Positions 33,482 to 41,185 of a stretch of DNA of 64,000 nucleotides are shown piece by piece; the first letter of the stretch is position 1; each line of letters starts with the position of its first letter. The notes beneath the pieces were generated by a model, which searched no databases, was not told the DNA's origin, and saw nothing but the letters and a program-made list of their open reading frames with translations. Source of the stretch: Rhodospirillaceae bacterium. GTDB lineage: Bacteria > Pseudomonadota > Alphaproteobacteria > Rhodospirillales > Rhodospirillaceae. The position numbers and the translations under genes were made by a program. The stretch is taken from NCBI GenBank assembly GCA_018666155.1, contig JABJAH010000061.1, positions 1 to 64,000 on the forward strand, written 5' to 3'.

Positions 33482-34321
33482 ATGAGATTCGTCTCTTACG
33501 AATACAATGAAGGCGTAAAGATCGGCGCAGTGATCGACAATGGTATTATCGATCTGTCTGACGCCGGACCAAGCCTCAAAGCCATCCTTGCGACGGGACC
33601 GCTCGATAACCTGATCAAAGTTGCCGAGCAACGCTCACCGACGGTTGATCTAGATCACGTGGTGTTGCATCAGGTCGTTCCGGACACTGGACGTATAATA
33701 TGTGTCGGCAAAAACTATAAAGACCACGCTAAGGAAATGGGTGGCGAAGTGCCAGCCAATCCAAACTTGTTTATGCGCACAGCCCAGTCCGTTGTTGGTC
33801 ATCAACAGTCTGTCATTATGCCGACTGCATCTGATCAGTACGACTTCGAGGGGGAGCTGGCTGTCGTCATGGGCCGTGGCGGCCGACATATCCCAGTGGA
33901 CAAAGCGCTCGAGTATGTCGCTGGGTACAGCTGTTTCCTTGATGGCTCGGTGCGTGACTACCAAAAGCATTCATTTACGGCAGGAAAGAACTTTGACTCT
34001 TCGGGAGCGTGTGGCCCGTGGTTGGTTCCTGCCCGTGAGATTCCAGATCCCCAAGCGTTGCAGTTGACCACCCGCGTGAATGGCGAAGTGATGCAGCACG
34101 CCTCGACGGCAGACATGATCTTTTCCGTTGCGGTCGTCATTTCCTATATCTCTGAGTTTACCCATCTTGAGCCCGGTGATGTTCTGGCCACCGGAACGCC
34201 CGCCGGAGTTGGCGCCGGTCGGACGCCACCACTTTGGTTGAAGCCAGGTGATCAAATCGATGTTGAGATTGAAAACGTCGGGACGTTGTCCAACTCCGTA
34301 AAAGCGGAGGCGGAAGTCTGA
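33482..34321 (+). CDS. Fumarylacetoacetate hydrolase family protein
   Basis: 279 residues, ATG 32 bases after dctM. FAH fold with metal ligands in DFEGELAVVMGRGGRHI (Glu-Glu) and the following Asp (CFLDGSVRDYQKHSFTAGKNFDSSGACGPWLV); the N-terminal ICVGKNYKDHAKEMG is typical of the C-C hydrolase and acylpyruvase branch. It would cleave a beta-diketo acid or decarboxylate/tautomerise a ring-opened product. Its presence after TRAP, RidA and isomerase-like genes supports a catabolic pathway. The stop codon overlaps a possible CTG start of the next gene. Confidence 0.9.
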   Translation: MRFVSYEYNEGVKIGAVIDNGIIDLSDAGPSLKAILATGPLDNLIKVAEQRSPTVDLDHVVLHQVVPDTGRIICVGKNYKDHAKEMGGEVPANPNLFMRTAQSVVGHQQSVIMPTASDQYDFEGELAVVMGRGGRHIPVDKALEYVAGYSCFLDGSVRDYQKHSFTAGKNFDSSGACGPWLVPAREIPDPQALQLTTRVNGEVMQHASTADMIFSVAVVISYISEFTHLEPGDVLATGTPAGVGAGRTPPLWLKPGDQIDVEIENVGTLSNSVKAEAEV

Positions 34322-35922
34322 CTCCCCGGTGGCTAATCGGCTTCCTTGTCGTGGGATCATTCTGGAGTCCTACGCCACGAGCGGCGGCTGACTCTGTCAC
34401 TGTTTTTGTGGGATCGGAGCTCAGTCAACTCGACCCTCATTACGCCATATCTTACGCCGATCACCTTGCGGTAAACGCACTCCATCTCGGCCTAACCACC
34501 TACAATGAATATGGAAACCTAATTCCCGGCCTGGCGGAAAGCTGGATCATTTCGGGTGATTCCCTGACCTATACGTTTACTCTAAAGCCGGGTGCGTCTT
34601 GGTCTGACGGTCGGGCGATTACTGGTGACGATTTTGTTGCCGGCATTAGGCGGGCTCTAGACCCAGATCGCCCAACCCCTTTTGCGGCCAAGTTGTTTGT
34701 CATCGCCGATGCGGAAGCGTTTCAAACTGAATCGATGGCGCAAGGGCGATCACTCGGCGTCGTCGCCCCAGACCGGCGCACCGTTGTTTTTACTCTTGGC
34801 CGCCGTGACGTTGATTTTCTCCATATCTTAAGTCATCCCGTCGCGAAGCCGACTCCCGCCCTTGATCCAGATGCAGTTGCAACGGGTCGTATAACGTCAG
34901 GTCCTTATCAATTGACGGCACAGCAAGGCAGCCGCGTGGACCTTGTGCCACGGGAGGAGGGCCCAACGCTCCGACTGGAGCCGGCGGACTCTGTTGACCA
35001 AGTATGGATAGACTCGGAAGAATCAGGGGCTTTCGTTACAGCGGCTCTTCCAATAGTGAGCACGCCCCGGGCGGGACGCCGTGGCGCAGATATAAGGCGT
35101 GATGGCGGCGATGCGTTATACGCTTATGCGGTCAACACGACGCGCACGCCGTTGAACACGTTAGAAGCCCGTCATGCGTTGTCGATGGCGATTCATCGCC
35201 CGGAGGTCATGAGACGTAATCCGGTCGCGGGAGCTAGTCCGGCAACACAGTTCGTGTCCCCATCGGCCATGACGTACGCCCGACCTTATCGCACTCCTTT
35301 TGCGTCCCTGACTTTGGAGGAAAGAGAAGCCGTCGCTGCGGCGCTTCTGTCAGAGCACGATTATGGCGTCGACAATCGTTTTACCGTCAAGTTACGGGTT
35401 CCATCGGGAGACATTCACACTGAGATTGCATCCGTCGTTGCTGAGATGTGGGCAAGAGCCGGCATCGATACAGAAATTGTAACGGCGCCTCTACATGAAC
35501 ATTGGCAGGCGCTAGCCGATGGAGATTTTGACGTTGCTTTTGTCAGCTGGCCAGGTCGCCGCGATACACCGCGCAGCAGCCTCGAGCCGTTAAGTCGTGC
35601 TGGCGGACCGTGGAATTGGCCGCGTTACGATTTTCCTGATTTCAGCGAACGCTTGGAGCGTGCGGCTGAAAGCCGCAAAGACGAGGTGCGCGCTGGCCAG
35701 TATAGAGAGGCCGAGAAGGCGTTGATCGAAGACCAGACATTGCTCGCGCTTTTTTTCTATCAGCCACTGGCCTTGGTTTCGTCCTCCGTCGGAGGTTGGC
35801 AGACCAATGCGGCAGGCCTTCACCCGCTAGGGGCTCTGTCAGTGATCTCAACGACTCAAAAGCCTAGCTTGAGTCGTCCAGCCTTACCCAAGGCTGCCCC
35901 GTCTATTGGTACGGACCAATGA
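34318..35922 (+). CDS. ABC transporter substrate-binding protein (OppA/DppA family)
   Basis: About 534 residues. The first conventional start is GTG 34351, but this would cut off a hydrophobic stretch that reads in frame before it (WLIGFLVVGSFW). With CTG at 34318 the protein has a full signal peptide, a GGAGG site 7 bases upstream, and a CTGA overlap with the previous stop; this start is an inference. The body is SBP family 5: SQLDPHYAISYADHLAVNALHLGLTTYNEYGNLIPGLAESWIISGDSLTYTFTLKPGASWSDGRAITGDDFVAGIRRALDP. It delivers a peptide-like or other ligand to the permease encoded next. Its cognate ligand is unknown. Confidence 0.85.
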   Translation: MTPRWLIGFLVVGSFWSPTPRAAADSVTVFVGSELSQLDPHYAISYADHLAVNALHLGLTTYNEYGNLIPGLAESWIISGDSLTYTFTLKPGASWSDGRAITGDDFVAGIRRALDPDRPTPFAAKLFVIADAEAFQTESMAQGRSLGVVAPDRRTVVFTLGRRDVDFLHILSHPVAKPTPALDPDAVATGRITSGPYQLTAQQGSRVDLVPREEGPTLRLEPADSVDQVWIDSEESGAFVTAALPIVSTPRAGRRGADIRRDGGDALYAYAVNTTRTPLNTLEARHALSMAIHRPEVMRRNPVAGASPATQFVSPSAMTYARPYRTPFASLTLEEREAVAAALLSEHDYGVDNRFTVKLRVPSGDIHTEIASVVAEMWARAGIDTEIVTAPLHEHWQALADGDFDVAFVSWPGRRDTPRSSLEPLSRAGGPWNWPRYDFPDFSERLERAAESRKDEVRAGQYREAEKALIEDQTLLALFFYQPLALVSSSVGGWQTNAAGLHPLGALSVISTTQKPSLSRPALPKAAPSIGTDQ

Positions 35923-36038
35923 TCACATCAAGTTGATACGGACGTCAGAGTCACTCGGGGTCTGGCGCCTGGCTCAGGCGCCCGGTATGGTTCAGCGTAC
36001 CTTCCCGTCACGCAGTAAAACGGATCTCCACCTCATCC

Positions 36039-36974
36039 ATGTGGGCTTATTTCACGCGTCGCCTCTTTATTGCCATCCCCACTCTTTGGGTGGTGATCAC
36101 CGTCGCCTTCTTTCTCATGCGATTAGCTCCGGGCGGGCCGTTTGATCAAGAAGCGCCACTGCCACCGGAGATCATGGCGAACCTGAAAGCGGCCTACGGA
36201 CTCGATCAGCCCCTGTGGTGGCAGTACGTGAATTATCTAGGAAATCTTCTTCAAGGCGATTTCGGGCCGTCCTTTAAGTACAAAGACTTCTCAGTCACGG
36301 AGCTCATCGGCCAAGGGTTTCCAGTCAGCATCCAAAATGGAGCCGCCGCTCTTTTTATTGCAGTTCTAATTGGCATCCCGCTCGGCGCGATGGCCGCCCT
36401 TCGACAAAATAGCGGTGCTGATCACGCGGCAATGACCGTAGCGATGACCGGTATTGTGATCCCCAATTTTGTCGTTGGCCCGCTGTTGGCGCTCATTTTT
36501 GGTATCTGGCTGCGGGACACTATGTTTGCGTTGCCGGTTGCGGGTTGGAACAACGGCGCTTTGCCGAATCGTATTTTACCGGTGATTTGTCTCGCCCTCC
36601 CCTTCATTGCCTACATCGCCCGAATAACGCGCGCGAGCCTGATTGAAACTTTGCGCACCAATTACGTCCGCACGGCGCGGGCGAAGGGCCTGCCCTTTCG
36701 TATGGTTGTTTTGCGTCACGCGTTTAAGAGCGCGATGATTCCTGTTGTGACGTATCTTGGCCCGGCCACGGTTTTTCTTCTGACCGGATCCATGGTGATT
36801 GAAACCATCTTTGGGCTGCCGGGAATTGGCCGCTATTTTGTCCAAGGCGCGTTGAACCGCGATTATACGTTGGTGATGGGTGTCACCATTCTGGCTGCGT
36901 CCCTGGTGATCTTCCTCAATCTTCTCGTTGATATGGCCTACGCGTGGCTTGATCCCAAGGTGCGCTATGAGTGA
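36039..36974 (+). CDS. ABC transporter permease (OppB type)
   Basis: 311 residues with six membrane helices. N-terminal MWAYFTRRLFIAIPTLWVVITVAFFLMRLAPGGPF is classic for OppB/DppB, and the EAA loop is YVRTARAKGLPFRMVVLRHAFKSAMIPVVTYLG. No clear Shine-Dalgarno sequence precedes the ATG. The gene follows the binding protein after 116 bases without a gene, and its last eight bases overlap the start of the next permease gene. Confidence 0.92.
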   Translation: MWAYFTRRLFIAIPTLWVVITVAFFLMRLAPGGPFDQEAPLPPEIMANLKAAYGLDQPLWWQYVNYLGNLLQGDFGPSFKYKDFSVTELIGQGFPVSIQNGAAALFIAVLIGIPLGAMAALRQNSGADHAAMTVAMTGIVIPNFVVGPLLALIFGIWLRDTMFALPVAGWNNGALPNRILPVICLALPFIAYIARITRASLIETLRTNYVRTARAKGLPFRMVVLRHAFKSAMIPVVTYLGPATVFLLTGSMVIETIFGLPGIGRYFVQGALNRDYTLVMGVTILAASLVIFLNLLVDMAYAWLDPKVRYE

Positions 36975-37905
36975 CGCCCCAATAAGGGACAGTCGACCGG
37001 GCGCCAATCTCAGCGTGCCCAACGCGGCGGCACTTGATAAGGCCGCAGATGTGGAAGGCCGCAGCTTATGGCAGGACGCCTTCCGTCGGTTACAGGCAAA
37101 CCGCGCCGCCATGATCAGCGCGATCGTTCTCATTGTTATGGCGTTTGTCTGTTTCGTCGGGCCAGTTCTGGTGCCCTGGTCTTATGAGGAAATTGATTGG
37201 GATATTCTTGAAGCCACACCACCGAACTTTGACACCGGCCACTATCTCGGAACGGATTCTTTAGGGCGCGATTTGTTAGCCCGCATTCTTCAGGGCGGGC
37301 AAGTCTCATTCCTCGTCGGTATTCTAGCGACTTCAGTAGCGTTGGTGATTGGCGTAACGGTTGGGGCGACAGCCGGGTTTATGGGCGGACGCGTGGATCA
37401 GGTTCTGATGCGGTTCGTCGATGTGATGTACGCTGTACCACTGATGTTCTTCATCATCATTCTTATGGTCGTATTCGGCAGAAATTTTTATCTGATGTTT
37501 TTGGCAATTGGCTTTGTTGAATGGCTGACGATGTCACGCATTGTGCGCGGCCAGACATTGACCCTTAAGAACAAAGAATTCATCGAAGCGGCAAGAGCCT
37601 CGGGTGGGTCGACGGCAAGTATAATTGCGCGCCACATCATCCCGAATGTTTTGGGTGTGGTCATCGTCTATGTCACGCTGACAATTCCTCAAGTCATATT
37701 GCTTGAAAGCTTTCTCAGTTTTCTCGGCCTTGGCGTGCAACCGCCGATGACAAGTTGGGGCGCTCTCATAGCGGAAGGGGCGCAGGAAATGGAAATTACC
37801 CCACGCACCTTGATCCTCCCCGCAGTTTGTCTTTCTACCACCCTGTTTTGTTTTAATTTTCTTGGCGATGGTCTGCGCGATGCGCTCGACCCGAAAGATC
37901 GTTGA
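36967..37905 (+). CDS. ABC transporter permease (OppC type)
   Basis: 312 residues. The ATG at 36967 is taken because it overlaps the oppB stop (ATGAGTGA) and starts the OppC-type N-terminal tail before the first helix (AMISAIVLIVMAFVCFVGPVLVPW). LGTDSLGRDLLARILQGGQVSFLVGI and the EAA loop IEAARASGGSTASIIARHIIPNVLG are diagnostic of DppC/OppC. It pairs with the OppB type permease to form the pore. Confidence 0.92.
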   Translation: MSDAPIRDSRPGANLSVPNAAALDKAADVEGRSLWQDAFRRLQANRAAMISAIVLIVMAFVCFVGPVLVPWSYEEIDWDILEATPPNFDTGHYLGTDSLGRDLLARILQGGQVSFLVGILATSVALVIGVTVGATAGFMGGRVDQVLMRFVDVMYAVPLMFFIIILMVVFGRNFYLMFLAIGFVEWLTMSRIVRGQTLTLKNKEFIEAARASGGSTASIIARHIIPNVLGVVIVYVTLTIPQVILLESFLSFLGLGVQPPMTSWGALIAEGAQEMEITPRTLILPAVCLSTTLFCFNFLGDGLRDALDPKDR

Positions 37906-37910
37906 CGCCG

Positions 37911-38885
37911 ATGACCTCTGTGCTTGAGATCGACAAACTTACCGTTTCCTTCTCGACGCCAGATGGCGCCGTCGAGGCCGTGACAGATGTTTCTTTATCG
38001 GTTGAGGCGGGCGAGTGTCTCGGACTTGTTGGTGAATCTGGTTCGGGGAAAAGCCAAACCTTCATGGCCGCCATGGGCTTGCTGGCTGATAACGCCACCG
38101 CCAATGGCCATATTCGTCTCGACAGCATGGACCTTCTTTCCGCTAGTGAGAAAAAACTGAACACTGTCCGCGGCGAGCGGATTGCCATGATCTTTCAAGA
38201 TCCTATGACCTCTCTCACGCCGCATATGAAAATTGGCCGCCAACTTGCCGAAGTTCTGATCGAACATCAGGGCGTTGATAAGGAAACCGGGCGTCGCCGG
38301 TCTCGTGAAATGCTCGATCGCGTGCACATTCCGGAAGCTGAGCGTCGGCTCGACATGTATCCCCATGAGCTCTCGGGCGGTCTCCGTCAGCGCGTCATGA
38401 TTGCCATGGCTCTCATGTGCGAACCGGAAGTGATCATCGCCGATGAGCCGACAACCGCTCTAGATGTAACAGTTCAAGCGCAAATTCTTGATCTTCTAAC
38501 GGAAGTAAAAGACGATCTCGGGGCAGCGATTGTTCTGATCACCCACGACTTGGGTGTGGTTGCTGGGCTGGCCGATCGTGTTGCCGTTATGTATGCGGGC
38601 CGCATTGTTGAGCAAGGGACGGTGGCCGATATTTTTGCAGCGCCGACCCATCCCTACACACAAGGGCTGTTGGCCTGCACGCCGCGCCTCGACGTGGAAA
38701 CTGAAGCGCTGGTGACGATTGCCGGACAACCGCCGAACCTACAAAACTTGCCGTCTGGGTGTAGTTTCCATCCGCGATGCCCTCATGTGTTTGACCGGTG
38801 CAAAGCTGAGCGACCAAGCCTTGAGAATTTGTCAAACGGCCAAGCCAAGGCATGCTTTCGCGCCGCTCAGGAGGCGGCCGAATGA
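37911..38885 (+). CDS. ABC transporter ATP-binding protein (OppD type)
   Basis: 324 residues. Walker A GESGSGKSQ, signature LSGGLRQRVMIA, Walker B VIIADEPTTALD, switch His in ITHDLGVVAGLAD, and the C-terminal OppD/F extension with its Cys pairs (GCSFHPRCPHVFDRCKAERP), a probable 4Fe-4S site in this subfamily. In Walker A the final residue after GK-S is Gln instead of Thr, an unusual but tolerated change. The ATG at 37911 is used instead of a TTG nine bases earlier. Confidence 0.92.
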   Translation: MTSVLEIDKLTVSFSTPDGAVEAVTDVSLSVEAGECLGLVGESGSGKSQTFMAAMGLLADNATANGHIRLDSMDLLSASEKKLNTVRGERIAMIFQDPMTSLTPHMKIGRQLAEVLIEHQGVDKETGRRRSREMLDRVHIPEAERRLDMYPHELSGGLRQRVMIAMALMCEPEVIIADEPTTALDVTVQAQILDLLTEVKDDLGAAIVLITHDLGVVAGLADRVAVMYAGRIVEQGTVADIFAAPTHPYTQGLLACTPRLDVETEALVTIAGQPPNLQNLPSGCSFHPRCPHVFDRCKAERPSLENLSNGQAKACFRAAQEAAE

Positions 38886-39865
38886 ACGAGCCTTTTCTTC
38901 AGGTCCGTGATCTCAAAGTCCACTTCCCGGTTCGCACAGGGGGGCTCTTCGTCGGTCAGTACACGCCGTTAAAAGCGGTAGACGGCGTTAGCTTTGATCT
39001 TAATCCCGGCGAGACGTTAGGCGTTGTTGGTGAGTCTGGGTGCGGCAAATCAACCCTTGGCCGTGCCGTGCTGCAACTCATCGGGGCAACCGATGGTGTT
39101 GTGTCTTGGCTTGGAACCGACCTGACGTCTCTCAATAAAAAAGAACTTATCGCGGCTCGCGAGAATTTACAGATCGTATTTCAGGACCCGCTTGCTAGCC
39201 TTGATCCACGCATGACGGCCGGGGACATTATTGCAGAGCCGTTGCGCAACTATCGCCCAACGCTGACCAAAGCAGGTCGTCGCAAGATGGTTGAAGACAT
39301 GATGGAGCGGGTTGGTTTGCTACCCCGCATGATCAATCGTTATCCCCACGAGTTTTCCGGTGGCCAATGTCAGCGCATCGGCATTGCACGGGCCATGATT
39401 CTGCGGCCGAAGCTTGTGATTTGTGACGAGCCGGTCTCAGCCCTAGACGTTTCGATCCAGGCTCAAGTCGTCAATCTTCTCATGGATTTACAGCGTGACT
39501 TCGGTCTAGCGCTTTTGTTTATCAGTCATGACTTGGCGATCGTTCGGCATATCAGTCACCGAGTCCTTGTTCTCTACCTTGGTAAGGTGATGGAACTGGC
39601 CGACAAGGCGGCACTCTATGCAACGCCGCGACACCCCTATACCCAGGCGCTTCTTTCTGCCGTGCCGATTCCAGACCCAACGAAAGAGCGCAATAAAGAC
39701 CGCATTCTTTTGACGGGTGACCTTCCGTCGCCAATTAATCCGCCGTCCGGATGTGTCTTCCGCACCCGTTGCCCGCGTGCGACCAGTGTTTGTGCGGAGA
39801 CGGTCCCCGAGCTCGAGAGTGCCGGAGAGGGGCAAGAGGTCGCCTGTCACCACTGGCAAGACTAA
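38882..39865 (+). CDS. ABC transporter ATP-binding protein (OppF type)
   Basis: 327 residues from the ATG overlapping the oppD stop (ATGA). Walker A GESGCGKST, signature FSGGQCQRIGIA, Walker B LVICDEPVSALD, His switch ISHDLAIV, and the terminal GCVFRTRCPRATSVCAETVP Cys motif. It completes a five-gene oligopeptide-type importer (binding protein, two permeases, two ATPases). The N-terminal VHFPVRTGGLFVGQYTPLKAVDGVSFDL is typical of OppF/DppF. Confidence 0.93.
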   Translation: MNEPFLQVRDLKVHFPVRTGGLFVGQYTPLKAVDGVSFDLNPGETLGVVGESGCGKSTLGRAVLQLIGATDGVVSWLGTDLTSLNKKELIAARENLQIVFQDPLASLDPRMTAGDIIAEPLRNYRPTLTKAGRRKMVEDMMERVGLLPRMINRYPHEFSGGQCQRIGIARAMILRPKLVICDEPVSALDVSIQAQVVNLLMDLQRDFGLALLFISHDLAIVRHISHRVLVLYLGKVMELADKAALYATPRHPYTQALLSAVPIPDPTKERNKDRILLTGDLPSPINPPSGCVFRTRCPRATSVCAETVPELESAGEGQEVACHHWQD

Positions 39866-39890
39866 GTCGCAATCCAAAGAAGAGTTTCCT

Positions 39891-40229
39891 ATGTCTGAGT
39901 CCGACGATCCCTATTACCGCCTACACGTCTTTTGCTGCACCAACGTACGTCCCGAGGCCCATCCGCGCGGGTCCTGCGCACGCAGTAACTCTGTCGCTTT
40001 GCGCGACTATATGAAGCAAAAAACGAAGACGATGGACATTGGGCGGGTTCGCATCAATGCATCTGGATGCCTGGATCGCTGTGAACTCGGACCAACCATG
40101 GTGGTGTATCCCGAGGGCATTTGGTATCGCTATGAAAACGAAGCCGACGTTGACGAGATTCTAGCGAGCCATATTGAAGGCGGAGTTGTTGTCGAACGCC
40201 TTCGCTTGAAAACGGAAGATGGTCCTTAA
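39891..40229 (+). CDS. 2Fe-2S ferredoxin-like (thioredoxin-fold) protein
   Basis: 112 residues, ATG with an AAGAAGAG site. It fits the (2Fe-2S) ferredoxin family of thioredoxin fold: HVFCCTNVRPEAHPRGSCARSNSVALRDYM at residues 12-41, then INASGCLDRCELGPTMVVYPEGIWY, giving the Cys set C-x(~12)-C ... C-x3-C that binds a 2Fe-2S cluster. Such proteins are electron carriers or cluster-delivery proteins, related to the NuoE-type fold. It follows oppF after 25 bases on the same strand, which is an unusual place for it. Confidence 0.88.
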   Translation: MSESDDPYYRLHVFCCTNVRPEAHPRGSCARSNSVALRDYMKQKTKTMDIGRVRINASGCLDRCELGPTMVVYPEGIWYRYENEADVDEILASHIEGGVVVERLRLKTEDGP

Positions 40230-40238
40230 TTAAGGACT

Positions 40239-40715
40239 CTATGTGTCAGCCGGGAACAATGTCCGCGCTTTGCGTGCGTACGCTTCTCGGGTCATTGCCA
40301 TCAGATCTATCGGGCCTTCCATTAGGTGGAAGAAACGCCAACCACCCGGTTTTTTGCGTAGCAGCGCCGTGACGCGCACGTCAGCTGCAATTGGTTTGCT
40401 CGGATAATCTTTTGGTCCCACCATCGTTGCTACCCACCGCATGTCGTATGACGCGAGCACGAGGCCGTCATCGATCTCTCGGACACGATGGTTAGCGGTC
40501 TGGCTTTTGAGTGTCTCCATGATGACGCGTGATTTTGACCAATAGGCGTCAATCGCCTCCCAGCCGATCAGAGGGTTGAGTGCTTCCTCTGGCATTAATA
40601 AAGGAGCGGGGTCTTCATCGTCCCACAAGGCTTTCTTGCCCGCAAAATCCATCGACTCCGAGAATCCCACATAGCGTGTAATGAGGTCAGTGATCTCTGC
40701 TTGAACGGTTGTCAT
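40239..40715 (-). CDS. NTF2-like protein, copy 1
   Basis: 158 residues, ATG overlapping the upstream gene's stop (ATGA). A helix (AEITDLITRYVGFSESMDFAGKKALWDDEDPAPLLMPEEALNPLIGWEAIDAYWSKSR) then long strands (VLASYDMRWVATMVGPKDYPSKPIAADVRVTALLRKKPGGWRFFHLMEGPIDL) give the SnoaL/NTF2 fold. The LWDDEDPAPLLMPEEALNPLIGWEAI pattern recurs in copy 2 (LWDNTDDQATYLPAERVDPLIGNSSV), showing common origin. Known relatives include hydratases, isomerases and ring-hydroxylating dioxygenase small subunits; ligand unknown. Confidence 0.78.
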   Translation of the reverse strand: MTTVQAEITDLITRYVGFSESMDFAGKKALWDDEDPAPLLMPEEALNPLIGWEAIDAYWSKSRVIMETLKSQTANHRVREIDDGLVLASYDMRWVATMVGPKDYPSKPIAADVRVTALLRKKPGGWRFFHLMEGPIDLMAMTREAYARKARTLFPADT

Positions 40716-41185
40716 GGTTGTGCCCGAACCGGAATTGCATCTAGGCCCTCAGACGCAACGCTTTCATAAAAGTTTTTTAGCTCCAACAGCGGCGCGAGCG
40801 GCGCCTCTGCATAATGAAATAGCCGCCACAGGTTCCCGTGCTGCCGCCAAACAGCCGTCACTCTACAGGTTCCACCAATCGGACCCCGGGCGTCAGAGAA
40901 CATCCAGGCCAAGGTGTAGAACGCCAAGCCGGTGTCTTCTGATAAGCGCCGGTAAACGGCATCCTCGGCTCGGTGACGGACCTGGTCGAAGTGCGTGCAC
41001 AGGGAATTTACGTAGCCACTGACACTACTGTTGCCGATGAGGGGGTCGACACGCTCAGCCGGCAGGTATGTCGCTTGGTCGTCGGTGTTATCCCAAAGAT
41101 TTAAGAGTTTCTTTGAGTCCAGTTCCGACCACGCGGTTACCCAGGCAGTCACAGCTGTTTCGATTGGACCTGTGTTGGCGCTCAC
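40712..41185 (-). CDS. NTF2-like protein, copy 2
   Basis: 157 residues, GTG start overlapping the binding-protein stop (GTGA). The same fold and many of the same motifs as copy 1: AWVTAWSELDSKKLLNLWDNTDDQATYLPAERVDPLIG, AFYTLAWMFSDARGPIGGTCRVTAVWRQHGNLWRLFHYAEAPLAPLLE. A tandem duplicate that has diverged strongly. The tight overlaps on both sides show that the two NTF2 proteins and the binding protein are produced together, so they may form a heterodimer or process the imported ligand. Confidence 0.78.
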   Translation of the reverse strand: MSANTGPIETAVTAWVTAWSELDSKKLLNLWDNTDDQATYLPAERVDPLIGNSSVSGYVNSLCTHFDQVRHRAEDAVYRRLSEDTGLAFYTLAWMFSDARGPIGGTCRVTAVWRQHGNLWRLFHYAEAPLAPLLELKNFYESVASEGLDAIPVRAQP

